A DNA stretch of 64,000 bases from Hyparrhenia diplandra (GCA_015847255.1 JADLZK010008221.1:62001-126000); one strand, 5' to 3'. Positions 46,983-57,805 are shown, counted from the stretch's first letter. Program-made: numbers and translations. Notes: generated by a model from the sequence alone, not told the origin.

Positions 46983-47622
46983 AAATGAAGTCAGTCAATG
47001 GAGATGGACTCAAATGTATCGCTGTCGCGCTGAACTCGGCATCACGAAATGAAGTCAGTCAATGGAGATGGACTCAAATGTATCGCTGTCGCGCTGAACT
47101 CGGCATCACGAAATGAAGTCAGTCAATGGAGATGGACTCAAATGTATCGCTGTCGCGCTGAACTCGGCATCACGAAATGAAGTCTGTCAATGGAGATGGA
47201 CTCAAATGTATCGCTGTCGCGCTGAACTCGGCATCACGAAATGAAGTCAGTCAATGGAGATGGACTCAAATGTATCGCTGTCGCGCTGAACTCGGCATCA
47301 CGAAATGAAGTCAGTCAATGGAGATGGACTCAAATGTATCGCTGTCGCGCTGAACTCGGCATCACGAAATGAAGTCTGTCAATGGAGATGGACTCAAATG
47401 TATCGCTGTCGCGCTGAACTCGGCATCACGAAATGAAGTCTGTCAATGGAGATGGACTCAAATGTATCGCTGTCGCGCTGAACTTGGCATCACGAAATGA
47501 AGTCTGTCAATGGAGATGGACTCAAATGTATCGCTGTCGCGCTGAACTTGGCATGACGAAATGAAGTCAGTCAATGGAGATGGACTCAAATGTATCGCTG
47601 TCGCGCTGAACTCGGCATCACG
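46983..47622 (+). repeat. Minisatellite: ten tandem copies of a 64-bp unit
   Basis: The unit begins AAATGAAGTCAGTCAATGGA and ends GAACTCGGCATCACG. Starts are exactly 64 bases apart from 46,983 to 47,559, giving 640 bases. Variants: copies 4, 7, 8 and 9 have TCTGTC in place of TCAGTC; copies 8 and 9 end AACTTGG; copy 9 has CATGACG. Copies are otherwise near identical, which points to recent expansion or homogenisation. The array ends about 275 bases upstream of the TATA box of the DUF4220/DUF594 gene. Confidence 0.97.
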
Positions 47623-47897
47623 ATATCTTCAGTTCACACGGCATCGCATCGACAGCCACAATTTCTTCAGCCTTGACGATATCTTATCTTCAGCTCACAA
47701 GATAATGTAGTAACTCATTCGAGTGGTCTATCGTGATTTTTCCACAAGGCTTCATTCTGTGCCGTTCGATGGCCTACGGAAGGTACTGTCTTGTACATTT
47801 TCCCTGGGCCAGTAACAACCACGTATTAGTAGATAGAAAAATTACTGTTCGTTCGGTTGACTCGGCCATACACGGTTACCACGAACCCATGGGTTTT

Positions 47898-47905
47898 CTA
47901 TAAAA
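47898..47905 (+). promoter_or_regulatory. TATA box of the DUF4220/DUF594 gene
   Basis: CTATAAAA, 138 bases upstream of the ATG at 48,043. It is a good plant TATA match and predicts a start near 47,930 and a leader of about 110 bases. Confidence 0.7.
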
Positions 47906-48042
47906 CCTCGCATAGATCTCCAACGATGAAATCAAACTGCCTAGTCTAGCTCCTTCGTTGGAGTGCAGTAGTAGAGAGAGTGTACAGCGCCGAATCAGAT
48001 CATCACAGATTCGGTCGTATAAAAACCTTGGCCGCTGCCAAC

Positions 48043-50191
48043 ATGGCTTTGGCACCGAGTCTGCCACCCAGCAGCCCTCCCTCAGACGATTATTGCAATA
48101 AAGATTATTATTCATATTCTATTATAGAAGGTTTCGTCCTACTGGCGATCCTCGCCATGTTCCTGCTACACATACTGGGCTCCTTGCGCCGGCAGTCAGG
48201 CAATGGTCTCCTCCACGCAATCGTGATGGGAGTTAACACCCTGTCCTACCCGCTGGTAAGCTACACCATTGGGCGGATGCACTCTACCAACTGGTACTAC
48301 GACGACTTCGCCGTGTGGGCTGTGTTCCTGCTTCTGCTCCTCGGCAGCACCGACAACCTGACGGCTTGCCGCCTCAGCGACATCGACAACTGGAAAAGCA
48401 TGTTCGTAAAGCACCTCTTTAAGGGGTTCTTGCTGGTATATGTCGTCGTGACGTATGGCCGCGAAGTGGAGAACCTGCTGCCGCCACTCTCGTGCATCAT
48501 GTTGGTCGGCATCCTCAAGTGGTACGTGAGAATCGCCTCCATGAGGATGGTGAGCAAGCCATACCTCTCAAAGAAGGTGAAGGTGATCGCCGACTACATG
48601 GAGCACGAGGAAAACCGGCTGGTGGACTACTCCAATCCTCTGACCATGGATGGCTACCGGTACGTGGTCGCCGGCGAGAGATACTGCTGCATCGAGCACC
48701 CTGGGCAGTCACCGTCGTTGCATCGACGTGCTGCTGACAGCTTGAAAGTGATCACCGTGGAGAAGATCTGGCAGTGCACGGGGAACCTGCTGCTCCGTGA
48801 GCCGGGCAGCAAGCTCAAGGACGTGTGCCTCTCCATGGCACTCTCCAAGATGCTCAACCGGCGGTTTGCTGGCTTCAAGCTCTCAGAGGCAGAGCTCGAC
48901 AAAACTCATGGCTTTGTCTTCAGGGGCCTGCTCGCCGAGAACCAGCGCTATCAGCGGGCCTTCAGGGTGATCGAGGAAGAGCTTGTCTTTGTCCACGACA
49001 GTTATTACACAAGGTACTATTACCTCTACCAAAAGGGGCGATACTTGGCTCTCTGTTTCCCTGTCGTCATGATTGGCCTATGCTTGTGGCTCGCGCTCGT
49101 CTCCCTGCGTGAAGATTACAAATGTGGTCGCAACCTCAGCGACGAATTGGAAACTTATTGCCTGCACTATCTCAAATACACCACCATATTCATAATTGTT
49201 GTATTGGCATTCCTAGAGGCATACCAGTTGTACCTATACATAGCCTCAGGTTGGTTCAAGGTGGCGCTGATACGGAGCTACGTCAGCACACCTTTTCTGC
49301 AAAGAAACGGTGGCTATCCTGAGATGATCATTGGGCTTGTCTTGAGGTTGAAGGCATTTCGACCCTGGAAGAACATACTTGGACAGTATTGTATCATCCG
49401 GGATCTTGGCCACAAAAGTAGTGTTAGGAATTGTCTCCACTATGCTACGCTGCACCTGGTGGACAAGAAGAGAGCCAAGAAATGGCGCAAGAATTCAGTC
49501 AAGCTATCAGAGAATTTGAAGAAAGCCATCGTTGATTCCCTGGTCACAAGCAATGGACGCCTGACGAACGGGATAACAGCCCTGAGAAATAATGGCGTCG
49601 ATGGTCACCTCCTCATGGGCATGTTATGGTCCCGCTCCTGAAGGATCGGTGACTCGCACCATACTGGTCTGGCACATTGCTACAACACTGTGCGAGCACC
49701 AATTGGATGCAAAACTCAAGACAGAAGACAACGTCAGAACAGCCTGCACTTTATCCCAGTACTGCATACACCTCCTGGCTTTTGCACCTCACCTCTTGCC
49801 TGACCACAGCTCTATATCGGAGCCTCTACTTGATCAGTCAATCAAAGAAGCCTCCCAGAAAATCACCGAGGAAGAGGCCAAGACCATAGAGGAGAGGTGT
49901 AGGGTACTCATGAAAATTAGCACCCATGGTGACGATCATGTTGACGAAGGATCGCTCGTTGCACGGGGCGCTCTGCTTGCAAGGGATCTGATTAAACACA
50001 TAGAAGAACCAACATTTAGGTGGAAGGTCCTCTCGGAATTCTGGGCGGAGATGATGCTGTATGTCTCACCGTCAGAAGATGCCCGGGCACACCTGGAAGC
50101 TCTTGCTAGGGGTGGGGAGTTCATCACGCACCTTTGGGCGCTACTTACACACGCAGGTGTGCTCAAGAGAGGCCCTACAGATGTTGTCTGA
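48043..50191 (+). CDS. DUF4220-DUF594 membrane protein, frame broken near residue 525
   Basis: Grass-expanded family of multi-pass membrane proteins with N-terminal DUF4220 and C-terminal DUF594; no biochemical function is established. I start at ATG 48,043 (AACATGGC context, MALAPSLPPSS); the open frame also extends upstream without an ATG. Membrane segments are visible at about residues 28-47, 57-76, 88-102, 126-138, 146-161, 334-354 and 379-396. KLKDVCLSMALSKMLNRRF (258-275) is typical DUF4220 sequence. The frame ends early at 49,641 after 532 residues, but the next frame continues from 49,616 with WACYGPAPEGS, TILVWHIATTLCEH and the DUF594 end GGEFITHLWALLTHAGV, stopping at 50,191. One extra base, most simply A49615, explains this; without it the protein would be 715 residues, normal for the family. 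No intron is needed. It is either a recent pseudogene or an assembly error; otherwise this is the only near-intact gene in the window. Confidence 0.85.
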
Positions 50192-50600
50192 TCTCATCTC
50201 ACCAGGGCACACGTCACAGTCCAAATCTTGTTAATGCTTATGTATAACATTGTGTATTTCTACATGTGTTGTCTGTTGTCCAAATTAGGGTAATAGATAA
50301 GTTATGTGAGTAGTCTGCATATGCCTTCATATATATATGTTGTAATCACGTCCACAGGCTAGTATATTGTATTGATTATTTCAACAATTTTACGCTACAA
50401 GAATCAAGAATGGTGGAGTACTTCTCTCCTACTGCACTATACGTAATAATTAATAAGACGCTACCACAATTCCTAGCTCATGGGAAACCTCCATAAGGGG
50501 CATCTGTTCAGGAAAAGCTCAAACTATGCTAAAGTGCTAACCACACATCGGAGAAGAATAACATATTCTGTTTGTGGTTTGTTTTGTGTATTGGGATATA
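50192..50600. other. 3' flank of the DUF594 gene
   Basis: AT-rich 3' untranslated and intergenic DNA with several AATAAT/TAATAG words that could serve as poly(A) signals. It ends with the target site ATA (50,598-50,600) of the CACTA element. Confidence 0.5.
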
Positions 50601-51080
50601 CACTACAGGATTCGAGTGCTTTGCCGAGTGCCCGACGCGACTAGGCAAAGGCTCCTTTGCACTCGGGCGAACCCTTTTCCGAGTGCCAAACTCGGAGAAG
50701 GCCACTTTCGGCAAAGATTGACTCGGCAAACCAATCTTTGCCGAGTGCCAAAAATGGGGGCATTGGCGAAGGGTTCGCCGAGTGCCATGTCGGTCTTTCG
50801 GCGAACCCGGCGCCCGACCGTTAAATATGGAAAGTGCTTTGCCGAGTGCCGAATGTCCGGCACACGGCAAAGATTTGAATATTTTAAATCTTTTGCCGAG
50901 TGCCGGATGTGGGCACTCGGCAAAGTATTTATTTTACGAAAAACAAATAGAGTTTGCCGAGTGCTGTGCTGATGGCACTCGGCAAAGTTATGGTCATTTT
51001 GCCGAGTGCCACCTTTTGCACTCGGCAAACCCGCCATTTTTCCTGCGCAGGTTACCTAGCTTTGCCGGTTTGGCACTCGC
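50601..51080 (+). repeat. CACTA left terminus and subterminal repeats
   Basis: TIR followed by about ten TTTGCCGAGTGC-type words in both orientations. In En/Spm the subterminal repeats bind TnpA; the same role here is inference. From 51,120 to 51,300 an AT-rich run of CACATATA, ATCCAAATAT and CCAACATGTCCAA words follows. Confidence 0.9.
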
Positions 51081-51329
51081 AAAGCTGGGAGTTTCATTTT
51101 TTTTGCTGTTTCTGATGATTGTTGCTGCACATACACGTATACATATACATTTAGCATTCATATATACACATAAACCACATATATCACCAATTCACATATA
51201 TATAATCCAAATATCTCACAAATTCACATATATAATCCACAAATATCACAAATTCACACATATAGTCCAATATCCAAACAAAATCCAACATGTCCAACAA
51301 CCAAACATAATGTAACATGTCCAACATCG

Positions 51330-53795
51330 AAACGAGATCCATCACAAAGGCAACATGTCCAACATCCAAAAGAAATCCCTCACGGTGCCGCAGTCGAAGA
51401 TAATCACCACCACTCAACTTCACGGCCCGAACCGTGGCCTCCCCGGTGCGAAGAGTGTGAGGGGCCCTCACCTTGTCCCGGATACCACCCAAGCCTGCTG
51501 GGCGCCGATCGGGTACGCCCACCCGTGGTGTGGAGGGGCGTGTGGAAGCTCGTAGTGTGGGCCGCTGCGCGGGGAGGAGGAACGCCACCCGGCCACGTGT
51601 ATCGTGGAGTCGGGCCGACCGGATAGGCCGGATGGGGTGGAGAAGGGCCACCGAGGAGTCGGGTTCGAACCCGCCGACCGTGGCTGCACAAAAGAAAAGG
51701 CGATCTCATTAGTACCGCAGAGAGCCGCGGGCCAAATAAATAAACAACAACATATACTCACCGGAGTCCGTACAGGAGGAGGAACGGGAACGGGGGTGGA
51801 GCGAACAAGGCGAGGGAGGCAACGGAGGCAGGGTCACACCCGGGATCCGGAGGCCACGGGAAGTAGCTCGCCACGTCCCGTACCGGCTTTACAGTATTGC
51901 CGGATCGCTCCAACTCCCCGCCGATGGGCCTCGCCCGGCCGCCCTGCCTTGCCTCAAACTCGCCGCCGCTGGGCCGCCCGCACGGCCTCCAAGTCTCGCC
52001 ATCCGGCCCGCAATATTACAACCGTAACATTGAAACAATGCATATGAAAGGGAGCTTTGTGTAAAACAAAGTGAACGACGGATGAAACCGGTTACCCGAA
52101 AGTCCTTGCATCATCCGCGTGGGAGCTCGGGCCGCCGAGGTGCTATGGGGATGTCGGTGGAGGTCGTGCTCCTGAGCGAATCACGCTCGGCCTCCCAACA
52201 GAAGACGGGTTGATCGCGCCGTTGGCCATCCGTAAATCGCCGTGCTGCTTCCCTCCTCCCAACCTCATCACCTGTGTCGTGTCCTAGGGGCGCCGTGGCT
52301 GGATCGGTCGTCCCCATAGCGCCGCTTGGCCGCCCGGCGTACCGGGTAAGCTTTGGGGTAGACGCGGGCGTTGGTGTACGCCCGGGCCCCTTCGCCGGTC
52401 GTAGACGTTGGCGGGCCGGTCGCTCGCTGTTAGAGTCAAGGCCCACCCCGCGCACCGCTGGATCGCTGGTGCTCATGCGAATCTGACCGCGAGGAGAACA
52501 GAGATGGTTAGAAGTGAAAAGATTTGAGCGCTTGAATAAAAATCAACAGAATCGTACCCATCCGTCCATATACTTTGGGAGGGGGCACGCTGCCTTGGTG
52601 GTGTGGCTTCCCTTGCATCTCCAAGCGACACCTCCGACGCAGTCTCTTGGTCAAAGACGTCTCGCCCAAGAGCCACTTGTCCACAATGGCCACCCAGCCA
52701 GTCCTTGTACTTGCCGCACCACTCAGGACACATCCGCATGACATAGCAGAGGATGAATGGAAGCACGCTTTATTTTTCATTGAAGGAATCGAGAATAAAT
52801 GGGTTTTACGAACCTGGATGTACTTGGTCCACGGTGAGGTCGGTCTCCCTGCGGAGCATCATCTCCCTTGCTTCATTCTTCCTCACCACCTTGCCAAGCA
52901 CGTCGGCGTTGTAGGAGATGATGCACCGGACACGGCCTCGTGGTACGAGGTCCTTGAGTCGGTCTCGGCGAGACCACGTCGCACTCTAGCGGCCACCGCC
53001 TCCCGCCCCGCCTCGCGCGTGAAGTAGTTACGCATACGAGACAACATGTATCATTCTATTATTTAAGAAACATAGTATTTAAACGACGTGAAGTAATCCC
53101 GCATACTGAGACTCACCCGTAAGTCCGCCTTGATCTTCGGCCACTCGGCCCCTCCTCCACGCCGCACGGCAAGCCCCCGTCGGGGCACCTCCATCGCGTC
53201 CCCGACTCTCACCGGGCGGGGTAGTTCTCTTTAATCGGCCGAGGCTCGGATGCCATTGATATGGCGCGAACGCCCCCTCCGCTTACAATCTTCCGATTCT
53301 TCGCACGAGCCATTAAGGCGAATTGTTAGTCCGAAGTTCGATGTTCAACATGTCATATGAACAAGTAGTGAAAATATCAATGGCTACTTACTTTGTCACC
53401 GTGGGGTCGAATCAGGGCGGCGGGGGAAAGGGATCGGCCCTCGTGGGAGGCTCGAGGCCAAGGTTGGTAGACCTTGCCGGCACTCGAGGAAGGCGCCGGG
53501 ACAGGTGTCTCTTCGGCACCGGAGTCCGAGTCCGAAGAGGTGTGGCCCAATGACGGCTGGCCCTACGACAGCCCGGCCGGGCCGACAACGCCCGGGCTGG
53601 CTCTCGGCGGACACAAAGTCAAGCCTCCTCGTGGGCCGGGCGGCGTCGGCCGCGCCTTGACGTCTCCACCGTCGAGGGGGGCTGCTCGGCGGCCTCCTCC
53701 TCGTCGGCCTCCTCCTCGTCGTCATGGGTAGGGGTGGGGGGCCCTCGCGTAGATAATTTGGACCCCCGTCGACGTTGCCGCCTTCCGCCCGGCAT
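51330..53795 (-). pseudogene. CACTA second gene, TnpA-like (transposase_24 type?), decayed
   Basis: Starts at ATG 53,795 (MPGGRRQRRRGSK), about 105 bases after the TNP2 stop, with an Arg-rich start and an acidic EEEADEEEAAEQ stretch. Further down CPEWCGKYKDWLGGHCG and FDQETASEVSLGDA (about 52,735-52,610) are in-frame coding. The 3' part is Pro/Gly-rich. Intermediate frames are broken by indels. Position and composition fit the second gene of grass CACTA elements (plant transposase Ptta/En/Spm family), but I could not confirm the domain. Confidence 0.5.
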
Positions 53796-53899
53796 TTTGT
53801 CAAGTCCCCGCAAAGACAAAGAGTAAAACCAATTAGTATTGCAAAATGAACGAAACATAATTGAAAGGTAACAATAATAACAAAATAGTATTACATGAT

Positions 53900-54843
53900 T
53901 TAGAAATTATCTCCCAGAATGTCTAAAGCCGGCATGTAGTCATCACTATCACTATCACTATTGTAATCATCAATGTCACCATCCTCATCATACGTACGCC
54001 CTCGGCATGTGCACCATCCTCGAAAACAGACTCCTTCGGCGCACCATCCTCCATCGTTCAAGAATCAGTAAGTCCTTAGCATCCCGCACCTCATCACCCT
54101 CGTCCTCATCGATGGTATTTGTCTACTTCCATGCCCATCGAAAAGAATGTCTATCTCCAAATGTCCTTCTAGCCCCTCGGGTTGATAGAACTCTTCGGTG
54201 TTTGGGTCGGGGTTGTAATCATCATCGTTCGAACAAGCGCTTTACGTCTTGCGGCGATACCGCCGCACAAGGTACCAACCCGCAAGGTCCTCGTGTTTTT
54301 GGCACGCCCATGGGAGGTAATAAACTTGTGTGGCGTGTATATTTGCCACAATATAGACATCCTCTCCTCCATATACGGAATCTGCCGAATTTCGACTTGC
54401 CCAATCGTAGGGTCCACTTTTCGTGTCATCGAGATTGAACCAATGGCATTTGAATACCACTAGCCCAGCTCTTTAGGACCCCGAAGTTGAGCTCATATAT
54501 TTCTTCGACTATGCCGTAATAGTCCTTCTTATCCAAGCCGGTCACGAACTCCGGTGCACATTGTTTTGCGGTTTGGCCGACTCTCCTCGTAGCTTCTCGT
54601 GCAAAAGCGATAGTCATTCACATCATAAGCGGTGAACGAGTTGACCCTACGGGGAAGCCATTGCCCAATTGTTTTTAAATCTTCGCACATTTCGCATCGT
54701 GCGGGCCTTTGAGAGAACCGGGAAATAAAATCGGGCTGCCCATTTTTTTTAGAAGATTGTCTTCTTGTTGCAAGGTAGGAGCCACATTCCCTCTCCGGTG
54801 TTGACCAATAAATTCCCTGAAAAAACAAGGCAAAAAGTTTCAA
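53900..54843 (-). pseudogene. CACTA TNP2 transposase C-terminal part (DUF4216)
   Basis: In order on the minus strand: CEMCEDLKTIGQWLPRRVN (about 54,695), FTAYDVNDYRFCTRSYEESR, DYYGIVEEIYELNFGVL, VFKCHWFNLDDTKSGPYDWA, EDVYIVANIHATQVYYLPWA, GWYLV, then an acidic end with YNSDSDSDS-like residues and ALDILGDNF before a stop at 53,900. This is the DUF4216 region and tail of TNP2-like transposases. Two or more frame changes occur. The upstream catalytic region (transposase_21) is absent; a hairpin and non-coding DNA lie there instead. Confidence 0.8.
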
Positions 54844-54963
54844 GCAAGTTGTGGCGTCGGATGGCTAAAACCCGGACATCTCCACACTTCATCACATGAT
54901 GAAGTGTGGAGATGTCCGGCTTTTTAGCCATCCCGACGTCACAACTTGCTCGAAACTTTTTCA
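54833..54963. repeat. Near-perfect 63-bp-arm hairpin inside the CACTA element
   Basis: The centre is CACTTCATCA-CA-TGATGAAGTG near 54,896. The arms extend outward through GGACATCTCCACA, TTTAGCCATC/GATGGCTAAA, GACGTC/GGCGTC, CAACTTGCT/AGCAAGTTG to AAAAAGTTTC on the left and its complement on the right, with only a few mismatches. It lies just upstream of the TNP2 relic. Confidence 0.9.
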
Positions 54964-55429
54964 AATTTTTACCACAGCCTCCCCATGAGATGACAAGACA
55001 CCACGCCAAGTTTTATGATTTTTAAACTTCGTTTGGAATTTATAGATTTTAAAAACACCTTTCCCGCACGTAACTCGTCATGTTCGGCACATAAATGTTC
55101 GAAATTTCAGGCGAGTCCCCGGATTGAGCCTAAACATACGCCTAAACATCGTGAATAACATTTTTTTGAATGACCACGATCCATTATTTCATGTACTGCG
55201 TAGTTCAAATATGGAGTGGTCAAGAAAATGCAAGAAAATAAAAATAATTCATGAAATATAGCAAAACAACTTGAAATTGTCCCAAAGTCGCACATGATAT
55301 GTAACTCTTTGTACTAATGCCACACAAAAATATGGGACAAAAAAAAAAAAAAAAAATTAATGGTTTGCCGAGTGCGGGAAGGACACTTTCGGCAAAAAAG
55401 ACCTTTTTTGCCGAGTGTATATATGGCCA

Positions 55430-56245
55430 TGCAGCCCGTGGGCCTTTGGCACGGCCCACAGCCGGGCGGCGGCACGGCACGGCCCAAAAACGGCCCGGCC
55501 CGGTGAACGCCGTGACCAGGTGCCGGCCCGCCCGAGGCACGTGCGGGTGCGGGCCGTCGCCTTGGCCGTGGCCGCCGCAGCACGGGCCGGCGGCAGTTAG
55601 TTGGCCGTTAAGCCCACAGGCCATAGTGAGATGCCCACACTCCTGAGGCAAGATGCAAGCCCAAGATGTTCGCTTGTTCCTTCCTCTCGATCTCTCGTGT
55701 TCCATCCGCCGCGGCGCCTCCCCCCGCCTCCCCGGCCGCTCCTCCCCCCGCATTCGGTCACGCCGCTCCCGCTTAGCCGGGCCGCCCCTCCTCCCCTACC
55801 GGCCGCGCCGCCTCTCCCAGCCGCTTCCCTCCCGACCTCCAAGATCGCGCGCGCCCCCTTCCTTCCGCCCGCTTTCCCACCACAAAAGTCACAGCCGGCG
55901 GTCACTTCCCCTGCATGGCGGCATCTCTCCTCCCTCTTGGGGCCGCAGCCTTCCCAACGGCCGGCGGCGACCCGGCAGCGAAGAACGGGGCGGCGACGGC
56001 GCTGCCTTCCCTTCCCCCCTCCTCTCTTCCTCGTGGGCCTTGGGCCGCCAAATAAACGAACAGCGGCCGGCTCGACGGGCGGCCAAAAGACGCGGGCGGC
56101 CCATGGGCCGTGCCTTGGCCTGGGAGGCGTGCATGAAGCACGGCGGCACGCGCCCGGCAGCCACGATGGCCCGGTGCGACACGGGCAGGCCGGGTAAGAC
56201 GTCGGCGGGGCTATCCGGGCCGGGCTGGCACGGCCGATGGGCTAT
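55430..56245. mobile_element. GC-rich insertion inside the CACTA element
   Basis: An abrupt GC-rich block interrupts the right subterminal repeat region (TTTTTGCCGAGTGTATATAT before, GGCTATATAGCCGAAAGCG after). Its two ends are rich in GGCCCGG/CACGGCCC words that are loosely inverted, as in some grass MULE-like elements. The middle (55,660-55,900) is C-rich and exon-like (TTCCTCTCGATCTCTCG, CCGCGGCGCC). Frames are long in several directions only because of GC content. A nested element with captured sequence is my best guess. Confidence 0.4.
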
Positions 56246-56249
56246 ATAG

Positions 56250-56587
56250 CCGAAAGCGCGTATACGCTTTTGGCACTCGGCAAAGTGTATTAGTTTGCCG
56301 GAGTGGCTAACGCCGGACACTTTTCGGCAAAAAGGTGACGGAGAACGGACCGCTTCCATCCTGTTATCCTTTCTTAAGTGTAATATTTTGTCGACGGTCT
56401 ACCACTCGGCAAATATATTGTTTTCCGAGTGCTATACATCGCCGACGCGGCCAGACACTTTCGGCAAAGTGGTCTTTGTCGAAAGTGCTCAGTTTGGCAC
56501 TCGGCAAAGATGCTCTTTGCCGAGTGCCCTACATTTACCACTCGGCAAACCTATTAGCACTCGGCAAAGAAGCGGATTCCTGTAGTG
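56250..56587 (-). repeat. CACTA right terminus and subterminal repeats
   Basis: Repeated GCACTCGGCAAAG / CTTTGCCGAGTGC words, with the end GGATTCCTGTAGTG at 56,574-56,587 followed by the ATA target duplication. Confidence 0.9.
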
Positions 56588-56590
56588 ATA

Positions 56591-57772
56591 GGACCACCTC
56601 GATTATGAAGTGATGTTAGTGACGGTGAAACAAACTTTGGGTATATTTCCAATAAAAAAAAATGAGATGGTTTTATGCCAGCAGGAGGTTAATTTTCGGT
56701 CTTTATCTTGGTCTCTTGGACGTACGTGCCTCGAAAGCAAGGTTTTGAAAGCTAGCTCGAATGCTTGATCAGGTTAAGGTCCACAGATGTAGGGAGAAAA
56801 ACGTAAAATTTGGACATAATAGTCTCTAGATTGACAGTGTGTTGACGATCAGCACATTTGGGAAATTTACTGTAAAGATGTTCGTCCATCTCTGGGCAGC
56901 TCCATAAATGTAGAGTGCGATCTCACCGTTTTTTTTTTTTTTTCTTTTGCGTGCTGAGGACTCGTTCATAGTGGAAGATGCTTGATGACAGCGACATTAA
57001 GTTTAACGAGTTTATGTTTATAATTGCAATAATATTGTATTACAAAAATTGTATTATTAGATTAGCCATGGAATATATTTTTGGGACAAATAGCATCTAA
57101 GGAGCTGCCCAGAGATACATACAGCGCCGGTTAACACCGCTGCAGACTGTCGTCGGTGCACCTACAGCGCCGCCTGAGGCATCCCTCTGCCACCGCATGC
57201 GTAGGAGTAAAAAAATCGTTCCCTAACCTATCCCGATAGATGCACCTCGGAGAGATCAGTCTGACGGTGCTAAGTTCGCTGCTGGCAAGCTACGACCAGT
57301 CAAAGTGCCGCCCCTGCCTCTGTTCCTATGACGTGTGTGTCCTGGTTGACTGTAGGGGCCCAGCAGTCAGCCCCACTAGCTAGGTGCGCTGAGCTGGGTG
57401 TGCATAGTAACTGTTGGGGTTTATTTCTTTTTTATTTAATCATTTTCGGAGTTGAGGCCAAAACTAATGGAAGGCCAGAGAGCTAAATAAATTTTGTTTT
57501 GAGGCCATAGAACAAAATTTCAAAGAAAAATGGCCAAATACCTAAGATAGGTTTTTTTTTCAGGGCCATATGCCTAATTCTCCCTATATTTTTCTATTGA
57601 ATTATTGTTGTTATCACATCAAGTATGTTTACCTATTTAGTGCCACAAATATATGGCCTTTAATTGCAACTAAGTTAATTAATTGTACAATTGAAAATGT
57701 TTCAGTGTGCATTTTTTGGTTCGATGGCAAAATTGGATGGGCCAAGACAATCCGGTTTTACGTTTGGTTGAA
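56591..57772. other. Intergenic spacer, no gene
   Basis: CATCTCTGGGCAGCTCC at 56,888 is repeated as its complement at about 57,097-57,115, so 56,885-57,118 could fold into a hairpin with short arms. A CAGCGCCG word occurs at 57,122 and 57,165. No coding sequence recognised; the 57,570-57,776 frame has no known motif. Confidence 0.5.
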
Positions 57773-57805
57773 CTAGTTCACCAACCCGTGCTCCCGCACG
57801 GGTTA
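57773..57805 (-). mobile_element. Helitron 3' end of a second family (minus strand)
   Basis: Read on the minus strand: AACCCGTGCGGGAGCACGGGTT, a hairpin with 9-base stem and 4-base loop, then GGTGAACTAG followed by T. This matches the Helitron 3' rule (hairpin about 10 bases before CTAG, T flank). The element body would run to higher coordinates; it is split by the LTR retrotransposon at 57,941. The matching 5' end was not identified. Confidence 0.7.

Larger units (their letters stand above)
50601..56587 (-). mobile_element. CACTA (En/Spm) transposon, complete ends, decayed coding
   Basis: The left end is CACTACAGGATTCG and the right end, read inward, CACTACAGGAATCCGC. Both are flanked by ATA (50,598-50,600 and 56,588-56,590), the 3-base target duplication expected of CACTA elements. 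Subterminal repeats TTTGCCGAGTGC/GCACTCGGCAAA fill 50,617-51,075, about 55,364-55,415 and 56,265-56,575 in both orientations. Coding runs on the minus strand: a TNP2 C-terminal piece and then a second TnpA-like frame. The catalytic transposase domain is not seen, so the element is non-autonomous. Length is 5,987 bases. Confidence 0.95.

Noticed and set aside
46983..47622. CRISPR array
   Set aside because: The units are directly adjacent 64-base repeats with no unique spacers, and the DNA is from a plant nucleus.
47980..48042. Start of the DUF594 protein 21 codons upstream at a GTG
   Set aside because: Plant genes start at ATG. The ATG at 48,043 has good context and lies at the expected distance from the TATA box.
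49592..50191. A separate gene for the DUF594 part
   Set aside because: It overlaps the end of the upstream frame and continues the same family protein after a one-base shift. Its ATG is internal to the normal sequence.
55597..56359. Several 150-200-residue frames in the GC-rich block inside the CACTA element
   Set aside because: Long frames occur in most frames at once because stop codons are rare in GC-rich DNA. No conserved motif was found.
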